DNA from: an uncultured Saprospiraceae bacterium
Lineage (GTDB): Bacteria; Bacteroidota; Bacteroidia; Chitinophagales; Saprospiraceae
Assembly (NCBI GenBank): GCA_938002705.1
Contig: CALLAG010000049.1
Location: 1-6,158 of the forward strand
Direction: 5' to 3'
DNA length: 6,158 nt
The notes beneath the pieces were generated by a model. That model ran no database searches. It saw nothing but the letters and a program-made list of their open reading frames with translations, and had not been told where the DNA came from. The position numbers were made by a program, and so were the translations under genes. Shown here piece after piece: positions 1-6,074 of this stretch (positions within the stretch are counted from its first letter, which is position 1; every line of letters starts with the position of its first letter).

Positions 1-135
1 GGTCAGCTTATCGATAGCCGATTAATAGACAAGAACTCAGTAATCATTAATGTAGAAAATGCAGGTATGTACATATTACGATTAGTAGATACAGAAGGCC
101 GATCTTCTAGTAAGAAGGTCATCATCATAGACTAA
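1..135 (+). CDS. 3' end of a secreted protein with a T9SS type A-like C-terminal sorting tail (partial)
   Basis: The window opens inside a + strand gene; frame 1 reads 44 residues to a TAA at 133-135, and the start lies outside. The tail has the pattern of the T9SS type A sorting domain (TIGR04183 type): a short beta strand, then NAGMYILRLVDTEG, a polar turn (RSSS), and a KK followed by a hydrophobic strand (KKVIIID) at the terminus. In this family the tail directs export across the outer membrane through the PorU/PorV machinery and is then cleaved, leaving the cargo secreted or surface anchored. The cargo domain is not visible, so the function is unknown. It ends 71 bp before the susC-type gene on the same strand, so it may belong to the same locus and act on the same substrate, which is inference. 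Alternative: another beta-rich C-terminal domain such as an Ig-like fold. Confidence 0.7.
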   Translation, partial: GQLIDSRLIDKNSVIINVENAGMYILRLVDTEGRSSSKKVIIID

Positions 136-156
136 TCCTGACTAAAGCATAACCCT

Positions 157-188
157 TATAGCTTAACAAGCAGTAGCAATTAAGTATA
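157..188 (+). other. Imperfect hairpin in the gap before the SusC-type gene
   Basis: TATAGCTTAA (157-166) can pair with TTAAGTATA (180-188), giving about nine base pairs with one bulged G and a 13-base loop. It lies between the stop at 135 and the start at 207. There is no T-tract after it and the stem is A/T-rich, so it is not a convincing intrinsic terminator. It could be an mRNA-processing or leader structure, or chance in AT-rich DNA. No clear Bacteroidota promoter (TAnnTTTG with an upstream TTG element) was found in 136-206. Confidence 0.2.
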
Positions 189-206
189 GTATAATATTAA
201 ATCAAT

Positions 207-3200
207 ATGATTTTAAATAAAAAGAATATAATAGCAACCATCTTCTTATGGATGGTTGCTTTTTCTTGTTTTGGGCAGCAAGTAATTACTGGTCAGATTA
301 TAGATTCTAAAAATAGAGATCCACTGATAGGCGTCTCGATTATAGATCAGCAATCTGGCGAAGGCACAATCACAGATATAGATGGACAATATGAATTAAC
401 TATAACACAAATCCCTACAAGAATAGAGATCAGTTACATAGGTTACAATGCTAAGACTGTGGATATAACAAGCGACAACGTCGATCGTTATATTAGTATT
501 ACTATTCAGTCAGAAGCTGTCCAGCTAGATAATGTCATCATTACTGGTATCAAGCCCAAGCGTGCCAGTCGAGAGGTCGGCTACTCTACAGATGAGATAG
601 ATGGCAAGGAGATCGCCCTATCTAATGCACCCAATGTCATCAATGCCTTAAGCGGCAAATCCGCAGGTGTCAATATCTCATCAGGTAATGGTGTAGATGG
701 TGGTACAAGCAGAATTACCATAAGAGGTAATAATAATATAAAAGGCAATAATCAACCACTGATTATCGTCGATGGTGTACCTATCGAGAATCCACCAGGA
801 CTGACAGGAATAGGAAGAGGAACAGACTGGGGATCAGCTATCAATAATCTTAATGCAGATGATATCGCAGAAGTCAATATCCTGAAAGGTCCTACTGCAT
901 CAGCACAATATGGAACACGTGGCGCTAACGGTGTCGTCCTGATTACAACTAAAAAAGGAACACAAAGAAAAGGTGTCGGTGTAGAATATATAGTAACTCA
1001 TAAGTTCATACAGCCCTACCGGTACCGCAGTGTACAGAACAAATATGGCGCTGGTGGTCCGATCAACCTATTAGAACCCACATTCAGAACTAATGCAGCT
1101 GGAGAACTCGCCTACCCGCGTGATGTCCACTCTAATAATGGCCCAGGAGGCAGACCTACCACAGAGACATTTGGCTTCTATTCTACTGGTGTGTCATGGG
1201 GACCTGAGATGCTAGGACAAGAGGTAAGATGGTGGGATGGCGAGCTACGCAATTACAGCCCTCAAGAAGATAACCTCAAGCAGTTCTTCAGTGCAGGGAA
1301 TACGACATCTCACAATCTCAACTTCTCTACTGGAAGTGACAATGGCACTATGAGAGTCTCCATGACCTATCAAGACCATACAGCTGTCGTACCTAATTCT
1401 AATTACAACCAATATACATTCAACATAGGGTCAAGTCTTAATATCAGTGACAAACTGATCTCTAACATTGGCCTGACTTATATTAATTATAGTAGAAAAA
1501 ATAGTCCATCATTAGGAGATGATAACAATGCCTCTTTCGGCAAAGGGATACTATATAGCTGGCCGCGATCATATCAAGGCTTAGAAGAAGAATTAAATAT
1601 ACTGCCAGATGGATCACGCTATACTTACGGAGGTAACTACCCATTCCAGTTTACACCCAGTAATCTATGGTGGAATACTCAGAATCAGAATACCTTCCTG
1701 ACACGTAACAAAGCGATAGGTTCTATGGGACTGACCTATTCTCCTACAGAGTGGCTATCCATTAATGGTCGCATAGGATTAGACTTTAATCTTAACGAAT
1801 TTGAGAGGAGATATAATCCTGTCAATGCTCTAGGCATAGAGGAAGCATTATATGGTAATGAGATAGATAGAAACATCGTCATCAATAATGACCTGATCAT
1901 CACAGCTCAAAAAGAGAAAATATTCAACCTTCCGGTCAATGCTTCTCTTACTGTAGGAGGTACTCAATGGTCACGTGATCAGTATGGACTTAATGCGACT
2001 GCCGATAGATGGGAGAACCCATGGCTATTCTCATTTAATAATTTCAGTGGAGCTAATCCTAACAACCTCCCTCTCGCTAGAGAGCTGAGATATAATAAGA
2101 AGATTAATTCTATCTATAGCTTTCTTAATCTCTCGTATGATAACTTTCTCTTCTTAGAACTATCAGGTAGGAATGACTGGTCATCGTCACTACCTCAGTC
2201 TAATAATTCTTACTTCTATCCATCGGCTTCATTAAGCTATATTCTGTCAGAGTCTATACCACTTAAGATTGATTGGTTAAACTTTGTAAAGCTGCGTGCC
2301 TCATACGCTCGTACTGCTTCTGACACTGATCCTTTCTTACTTGACTTCGTATATGATACAGGGTCATTCGGTGGACAGCAGACAGCATCACTACCAAGTA
2401 CTAAGCCTCCTGTAGACCTGAGACCTCAACAAGCTAATTCTTATGAGGTAGGCATGACGCTCGGTCTGTTCGACGATAAGCTTACATTTGATTTGACATA
2501 CTATTACATTAAGTCATTTGATCAGATATTAGAATCTCCATCGCCGTCATCGTCTGGTGCATCTCAGGTTAGAATCAATAATGGGGTCTTAGAGAATTAT
2601 GGCTATGAGCTAAGTATGAAAGCTTATCTCTGGCAGAATAAAAATGGATTTTTCAATACAGGAATTAACTTAGCTCAGAATAGAAACTTCGTACAAAGCT
2701 TAGGTGACGGTGCAGAGTTCTTAGAGATAGGTAATATATGGGGCGACTTCGGTCCTAAAATAATGGTACGGGAAGGCGAAGAATATGGTACAATATATGG
2801 CTATGATTACATACGCCATGAGAATGGACAACCGATACTTAACGATGCAGGAACACACTACCTTATCACTGACGAACTTGTGCCAGTAGGCAATGCATCT
2901 CCGACACTAACGGGAGGTTGGACGACAACCTTGAGATATAAAAACTTTACAATCAATACACTCGTAGATACTAAGATAGGTGGGGATATCTATGCAGGGT
3001 CTCATGTCATAGGATTACAGACAGGACAGAGCCCCTCTACTCTTGTAGAAAGAGATGGAGGTGGACTCCCCTATACAGATCCTGAAGGAAATGTAAGAAA
3101 TATAGGTGTCATACTCCCCGGCGTCGATGCTAATGGAGTAGCTAACGATAAGGTCGTACATTACTACTACAAATACCTGCCTAATGCAGGTGGCTGGGGT

Positions 3201-3479
3201 AAGGTACTCACTACGCCTGGCATATTAGATAATACATGGGCGAAGATGAGAGAGATGTCTATATCTTATCAGGTACCGACTGAGCAGATACAAAAACTTA
3301 AATTCTTTCAAGACATGAGAGTATCATTAGTAGGACGAGATCTGTTCTATCTATACAGCTCTATCCCTGACAGGATTAACCCTGAAGGCCAGACATCCTC
3401 AGGCAATGCACAAGGATTAGAGTGGGCATCATTTCCGAGTATGCGATCTGTCAGCATAAGAGTGACATCGAGTTTTTAA
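207..3479 (+). CDS. SusC/RagA-type TonB-dependent outer-membrane transporter
   Basis: This is a complete 1090-residue SusC-family protein, a TonB/ExbBD-energised beta-barrel importer that works under a SusD lid. Residues 1-23 form a signal peptide (basic start, hydrophobic core, probable cut at CFG|QQ). Residues 26-111 are a carboxypeptidase-D regulatory-like domain (VITGQIIDS, PLIGVSI, TITDIDGQYEL, ISYIGY). DNVIITG at 108-114 is a plausible TonB box. The plug spans about 118-250 with SusC hallmarks: INALSGKSAGV (145-155), QPLIIVDGVPI (183-193), and the ILKGPTASAQYGTRGANGVV motif leading into LITTKKG near 225-251. The rest is the barrel, ending in alternating strands and a terminal Phe (SVSIRVTSSF), as expected for BAM recognition. 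Length is normal. The ATG at 207 is chosen because the next Met (residue 16) would destroy the signal peptide; its upstream bases are AT-rich with no Shine-Dalgarno, usual for this phylum. The SusD partner follows 81 bp later. Substrate is unknown. Confidence 0.96.
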   Translation: MILNKKNIIATIFLWMVAFSCFGQQVITGQIIDSKNRDPLIGVSIIDQQSGEGTITDIDGQYELTITQIPTRIEISYIGYNAKTVDITSDNVDRYISITIQSEAVQLDNVIITGIKPKRASREVGYSTDEIDGKEIALSNAPNVINALSGKSAGVNISSGNGVDGGTSRITIRGNNNIKGNNQPLIIVDGVPIENPPGLTGIGRGTDWGSAINNLNADDIAEVNILKGPTASAQYGTRGANGVVLITTKKGTQRKGVGVEYIVTHKFIQPYRYRSVQNKYGAGGPINLLEPTFRTNAAGELAYPRDVHSNNGPGGRPTTETFGFYSTGVSWGPEMLGQEVRWWDGELRNYSPQEDNLKQFFSAGNTTSHNLNFSTGSDNGTMRVSMTYQDHTAVVPNSNYNQYTFNIGSSLNISDKLISNIGLTYINYSRKNSPSLGDDNNASFGKGILYSWPRSYQGLEEELNILPDGSRYTYGGNYPFQFTPSNLWWNTQNQNTFLTRNKAIGSMGLTYSPTEWLSINGRIGLDFNLNEFERRYNPVNALGIEEALYGNEIDRNIVINNDLIITAQKEKIFNLPVNASLTVGGTQWSRDQYGLNATADRWENPWLFSFNNFSGANPNNLPLARELRYNKKINSIYSFLNLSYDNFLFLELSGRNDWSSSLPQSNNSYFYPSASLSYILSESIPLKIDWLNFVKLRASYARTASDTDPFLLDFVYDTGSFGGQQTASLPSTKPPVDLRPQQANSYEVGMTLGLFDDKLTFDLTYYYIKSFDQILESPSPSSSGASQVRINNGVLENYGYELSMKAYLWQNKNGFFNTGINLAQNRNFVQSLGDGAEFLEIGNIWGDFGPKIMVREGEEYGTIYGYDYIRHENGQPILNDAGTHYLITDELVPVGNASPTLTGGWTTTLRYKNFTINTLVDTKIGGDIYAGSHVIGLQTGQSPSTLVERDGGGLPYTDPEGNVRNIGVILPGVDANGVANDKVVHYYYKYLPNAGGWGKVLTTPGILDNTWAKMREMSISYQVPTEQIQKLKFFQDMRVSLVGRDLFYLYSSIPDRINPEGQTSSGNAQGLEWASFPSMRSVSIRVTSSF

Positions 3480-3483
3480 GATT

Positions 3484-3500
3484 CTGATAATTCGTATCAG
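3484..3500 (+). other. Small hairpin between the SusC- and SusD-type genes
   Basis: CTGATA (3484-3489) pairs perfectly with TATCAG (3495-3500) around the loop ATTCG. It starts five bases after the SusC stop codon. There is no T-run downstream, so full termination is unlikely. A 3'-end stabilising or partial attenuation role between the two cistrons is possible but is inference; six base pairs in AT-rich DNA could also be chance. Confidence 0.3.
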
Positions 3501-3560
3501 TTAGATATTAAACATTAAAATAAAGCTAATAAGCTAAGCTATTAAAGCAATATTCATAAG

Positions 3561-5138
3561 ATGAAAAAAATAATATTATTTGTTGCACTTACTGTTATTG
3601 TACATTCAGGATGTGACAAAGACTTTGAAGATCTTAATGTCAATCCTGTAGCACCTTCTGAGGTCAATATAGGAGCAGTATTCAATGGTATAGTCGCTTC
3701 ATTACAGCTGGGCTGGAATAGGCAACTGTTCTTACATAACGAGGTGCTATATGATGTGACAGAGCAGGCAGCAGTTACAGCCAGAACCTTCGGCAATGTA
3801 GATGGCGGTGCCGAGGATGTCTGGTCTAACTACTATAGCGCTATGAAGAATGCCAGAGAGCTGGAGCGAAGATATGATAGCTTAGTAGAAGATCCTCGCA
3901 GTGCAGATATTGTAAGAGCTCAGCTTAATGTCATCATGGCGTACAAGACCTTTCAGGTCACAGATCTATTCGGTGATATCCCCTACTCAGAAGCTGGCAG
4001 AGCTTTCTCAGAAGATCCTATCATCAGAGCTAAGTATGATAAGCAGTCAGATATATACAAGACTCTTATAGAAGACCTACTCGCTGCATCAGCCATATTC
4101 TCAGGACAGAGTGAACCACCTATAGGAGCATATATTAGATACGGTGCATTCGAGACATTATTTAATGATAACTTAGGTCAGTGGGAGAGATTTGCTAATT
4201 CTCTAGCCCTACGTCACTTAGTGAGAATGTATGATGTAGATCCTTCATTTGTAGAGCCATTGGTCAAAGAATTATTTGAGAGTGGCGCTAACTTCATTAT
4301 AGAGGATGGTGATGCACTCATGCAACCAAGAAAACAAAACTGGGAAAACTTAGGCGTCAACTGGTCATTCCGAGAGCATAACAGAGTCCGTATGGGATCT
4401 ACTATATGGGATTTTATGACAGATGATAACCAAGAAATATTAGATCCGAGAGTAAGAATATTCTTTGAAGAAAATAACGCTGGAGAATGGAGAGCGTTTC
4501 CACAAATCCCAGACGAGAACACACACCAGTCCGGAGGAGAACCCTACCAGCGTAACAGAAGAGATGCCTCCTACGAAGACAAAGGAGCGGACAACATATA
4601 TGCATCAGTCAATTATTATCTTGTCAGAGACGAGCTAGATATCCCTGAGATTCTAATAACTGCAGCTGAAGTTAAGTTTCTAATATCAGAAGTTTTTCTG
4701 AGAGGTATAGGTGTCTCTGCAGATCCTTTCTTGGCGAAAGATAGATACCAGCTTGGCATCTTAGCCTCAGTAGACTTCTGGAAGTCGATAGTAGAAAATT
4801 CTACAATATGGGCCAATAGACCAAGCTTGCCTACTATATCAGATGCATTTAACCTAAGCGCTAATCCTAAGTACGCTATGACTACAGACGGTGATACAGA
4901 AGAGAATAGACGACGTATATATGAGCAGAGGTGGGTTGATAGCTTCAGACAACCCTGGGAAGCCTTTGCACTTCTCAGACGTACCAATCTTACTCCGAGA
5001 CAAAAACCAGACAATGACTTCTATAGATTCGAGTATCCACAATCTGAAGTCGCCTTTAATGTGGAGAATTATCTGTCACAATCAGATGCGATGGGAGGAG
5101 ATAGGACTGATGTGAAAGTATGGTGGATGGGGCAATAG
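3561..5138 (+). CDS. SusD/RagB-like outer-membrane lipoprotein (SusD-like_2 subgroup)
   Basis: This 525-residue protein is the surface ligand-binding partner of the preceding SusC-type transporter. MKK plus a hydrophobic stretch leads to Cys18 (HSG|C), a lipoprotein signal whose -3 position is His, which is unusual. The following DKDFEDL is acidic, resembling the Bacteroidota lipoprotein export signal that sends lipoproteins to the cell surface, and DFEDLNVNPVAPSEV is the typical opening of this family. The middle is alpha-helical with TPR-like helices, including YSAMKNARELE (92-102) and FQVTDLFGDIPYSEAG. The C-terminal signature is clear: QRWVDSFRQPWEAFALLRRT (456-475), then EYPQSEVAFNVENY and VKVWW near the end, which points to SusD-like_2 rather than the classical RagB/SusD domain pair. 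Length matches the family. The start at 3561 is fixed by the signal peptide; no Shine-Dalgarno is seen. It is probably cotranscribed with the transporter. The glycan or peptide bound cannot be read from the sequence. Confidence 0.95.
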   Translation: MKKIILFVALTVIVHSGCDKDFEDLNVNPVAPSEVNIGAVFNGIVASLQLGWNRQLFLHNEVLYDVTEQAAVTARTFGNVDGGAEDVWSNYYSAMKNARELERRYDSLVEDPRSADIVRAQLNVIMAYKTFQVTDLFGDIPYSEAGRAFSEDPIIRAKYDKQSDIYKTLIEDLLAASAIFSGQSEPPIGAYIRYGAFETLFNDNLGQWERFANSLALRHLVRMYDVDPSFVEPLVKELFESGANFIIEDGDALMQPRKQNWENLGVNWSFREHNRVRMGSTIWDFMTDDNQEILDPRVRIFFEENNAGEWRAFPQIPDENTHQSGGEPYQRNRRDASYEDKGADNIYASVNYYLVRDELDIPEILITAAEVKFLISEVFLRGIGVSADPFLAKDRYQLGILASVDFWKSIVENSTIWANRPSLPTISDAFNLSANPKYAMTTDGDTEENRRRIYEQRWVDSFRQPWEAFALLRRTNLTPRQKPDNDFYRFEYPQSEVAFNVENYLSQSDAMGGDRTDVKVWWMGQ

Positions 5139-5169
5139 TGGGGATGTATCTTTTTTATAATCATCCACT
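5137..5169 (+). terminator. Weak terminator-like inverted repeat overlapping the SusD-type stop codon
   Basis: AGTGGGGATG (5137-5146) pairs with CATCCACT (5162-5169): GGATG/CATCC next to the loop, then AGT/ACT after a two-base GG bulge. The 15-base loop contains TTTTTT. The T-run lies inside the loop rather than after the stem, so this is not a canonical intrinsic terminator. It is the only stem candidate at the end of the transporter operon. Confidence 0.25.
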
Positions 5170-5199
5170 CAAATAAAATCAACACAAAATGAAAAACTA

Positions 5200-5694
5200 A
5201 TGCAAAAGATAACAGTCTCAGAATTTGAACTTATTGATGCTATATGCCAAAGCAGAGATATAAATAAACTCTACAAACTAAATGATCATTCTGCATTTTC
5301 AATTGCTCTTTATCAAATATTGGTCAGTGTTTATGATGAAAATCCAAACCAATTAAACATATGTCAACTTAATCTTTTCTTATCAATGCATCTTGAAAAC
5401 TCAGGTCAATCTTGTGGCATATTGAGTTGCTTGCAAGAATGGCTCCCTGAACATTTAGACAAATTTGTAAATGCTTTGCGAGAAATAGATGCTCCTAAAT
5501 CCGCTGGTGCAATTGAAAAAGCAATACAACTATTACCAAAAGATGGAAGTTGGTTTTTTGATTCTGCAGATGACATCTCTGAAAAGCTAATGTCCAAATT
5601 AGATAGTGAATTTTCAAGTTACCCAGACGGAAGCATGCCTAAATTGTATAGAAAATATGCAATTCGTAACAGAAGTTACATTGAGCAAATTTGA
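5200..5694 (+). CDS. DMP19-like (DUF4375) small cytoplasmic protein
   Basis: This 164-residue protein has no signal peptide or membrane segment. After a variable N-terminal part (1-55), it follows the DMP19/DUF4375 pattern: a helix LNLFLSMHLENSGQ with the family's N-x-G-Q-like turn (57-70), the helix ALREIDAPKSAGAIEKAIQL matching the usual 'AL..iGA..tA.il..A' block (92-111), and a C-terminal LDSEF...LYRKYAIRN block (134-157). The founding Neisseria member is described as a DNA-mimic protein that blocks a transcription factor; most homologues have no known role, so that function should not be transferred. By my count it is only mildly acidic (about 23 D/E to 16 K/R) and its tail is basic, so DNA mimicry is not evident. 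The gene is about 34% GC over 5221-5640 by hand count, against about 44% in sampled susD lines, suggesting separate origin. The ATG at 5200 overlaps the stop of a three-codon frame (see findings). Confidence 0.65.
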   Translation: MQKITVSEFELIDAICQSRDINKLYKLNDHSAFSIALYQILVSVYDENPNQLNICQLNLFLSMHLENSGQSCGILSCLQEWLPEHLDKFVNALREIDAPKSAGAIEKAIQLLPKDGSWFFDSADDISEKLMSKLDSEFSSYPDGSMPKLYRKYAIRNRSYIEQI

Positions 5695-5708
5695 AAAACT
5701 AAAAATAA

Positions 5709-5909
5709 ATGAGCAACTCCGAAATGCTAATTCCATTAGCGGATCTAAAAACAAACGATTCTTTAAGTGGAATCAAAGATCAATTACCTAGCTACGGTAA
5801 CTATATAATTCTTAAGAACTTCGGTGTTGTATCACGCAAGATACATCTTCCCACACTATGTGATATCTGCGCTCTAATCGTTCCAGATTTAATACAATTT
5901 GACTTATAG
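5709..5909 (+). CDS. Hypothetical 66-residue protein, unrecognised
   Basis: A short open frame begins at an ATG in an AT-rich context (AAAAATAAATGAGC), 14 bases after the DMP19-like stop and in a different frame, and ends at TAG 5907-5909. The product begins MSNSEMLIPLADLK, has a glycine/tyrosine turn (LPSYGNY, 26-32), a basic patch (SRKI), and a CDIC pair (Cys51, Cys54) followed by a hydrophobic end (ALIVPDLIQFDL). No signal peptide, transmembrane helix or known domain is recognised. The spacing and shared low GC suggest it could be translated with the DMP19-like gene as a partner. It could equally be the remnant of a longer gene or a chance frame, since its end coincides with the left flank of the palindromic element. 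I cannot assign a function. Confidence 0.4.
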   Translation: MSNSEMLIPLADLKTNDSLSGIKDQLPSYGNYIILKNFGVVSRKIHLPTLCDICALIVPDLIQFDL

Positions 5910-5910
5910 A

Positions 5911-6030
5911 ATGGCGGATAAGATCGCTCATATAATTTATTTCAGATTAAGACAGAAAACCTACCTACTGGCAGGCAGGCGTAGACATAGCCTAGCTATG
6001 GCGAGGCTTTCTAACGCAGATATGGAATAA
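5911..6030 (+). CDS. 39-residue basic open frame running through the palindrome, probably repeat-derived
   Basis: An ATG one base after the preceding TAG (TAGAATG) opens 39 codons ending at TAA 6028-6030. The product starts MADKIAHIIYF and carries a basic middle and end, AGRRRHSLAMARLSNADME; it has six Arg and two Lys. The 'AGRRRHSLAMARLSNAD' type of peptide is, as I recall, seen in many tiny hypothetical proteins of Bacteroidota because a dispersed nucleotide repeat happens to be open in this frame. The coding potential is therefore more likely a by-product of the repeat than a selected protein. The tight junction with the upstream stop would allow translational coupling if it is real. Confidence 0.2.
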   Translation: MADKIAHIIYFRLRQKTYLLAGRRRHSLAMARLSNADME

Positions 6031-6050
6031 ATTATAATGCGAATTACCGC
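5914..6050. repeat. Imperfect palindromic repeat element with nested hairpins (MITE/REP-like candidate)
   Basis: The ends are complementary in blocks: GCGG (5914-5917) with CCGC (6047-6050), CGC (5925-5927) with GCG (6039-6041), and TATAATTTATTTC (5931-5943) with GGAATAAATTATA (6024-6036), which is 12 of 13 pairs plus one G-T wobble. Further in, AGAAAACCT (5954-5962) faces AGGCTTTCT with one mismatch. Inside lie two compact hairpins: CCTACCTACTGGCAGGCAGG (5960-5979), whose stem is best on the - strand where its mismatches become G-U pairs, and CATAGC-CTA-GCTATG (5986-6000). The GGCAGGCAGG type of palindrome is a recurrent dispersed repeat in Bacteroidota as I recall it. It lies between convergent genes, so it may also help end transcription from both sides. 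The mobile-element reading is inference. Confidence 0.6.
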
Positions 6051-6074
6051 AATTTTATAGGTTAATTTGTATTA

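Larger units (their letters stand above)
5904..6060. repeat. TTATAG direct repeats flanking the palindrome (possible target-site duplication)
   Basis: TTATAG occurs at 5904-5909 and again at 6055-6060, four bases outside each end of the palindrome (5914 and 6050). The equal offset on both sides is what an insertion with a short target duplication would leave. The left copy contains the TAG stop of the 66-residue frame. A six-base AT-rich match can arise by chance. Confidence 0.35.

Noticed and set aside
190..195. TATAAT resembling a sigma-70 -10 box before the SusC-type gene
   Set aside because: It is only about 11 bases from the ATG, has no matching -35, and Bacteroidota primary sigma factors use a different -7 element.
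3521..3550. Repeated GCTAA/AGCTA words before the SusD-type gene
   Set aside because: Short, AT-rich and irregular; no consistent stem or operator symmetry could be drawn.
3554..3796. - strand open frame of 80 codons under the SusD start
   Set aside because: It is antisense to a well-supported gene, has no recognisable domain, and is explained by the codon pattern of the + strand.
4214..5042. Several - strand open frames and one + strand frame inside the SusD gene
   Set aside because: All lie within the strongly supported SusD reading frame, show no family motifs and overlap each other.
5406..5597. - strand open frame of 63 codons inside the DMP19-like gene
   Set aside because: Antisense shadow with no motif; the + strand frame carries the DUF4375 pattern.
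5606..5791. + strand 61-codon frame bridging the DMP19-like end and the next small frame
   Set aside because: It mostly overlaps the DMP19-like C-terminal block in another frame. The DMP19-like protein ends naturally, so a frameshift continuation is not needed.
6009..6066. Possible integron attC site (TTCTAAC at 6009-6015 and GTTAATT at 6060-6066)
   Set aside because: Neither end matches RYYYAAC/GTTRRRY fully, and the sequence between them is not self-complementary; the real palindrome is centred elsewhere.
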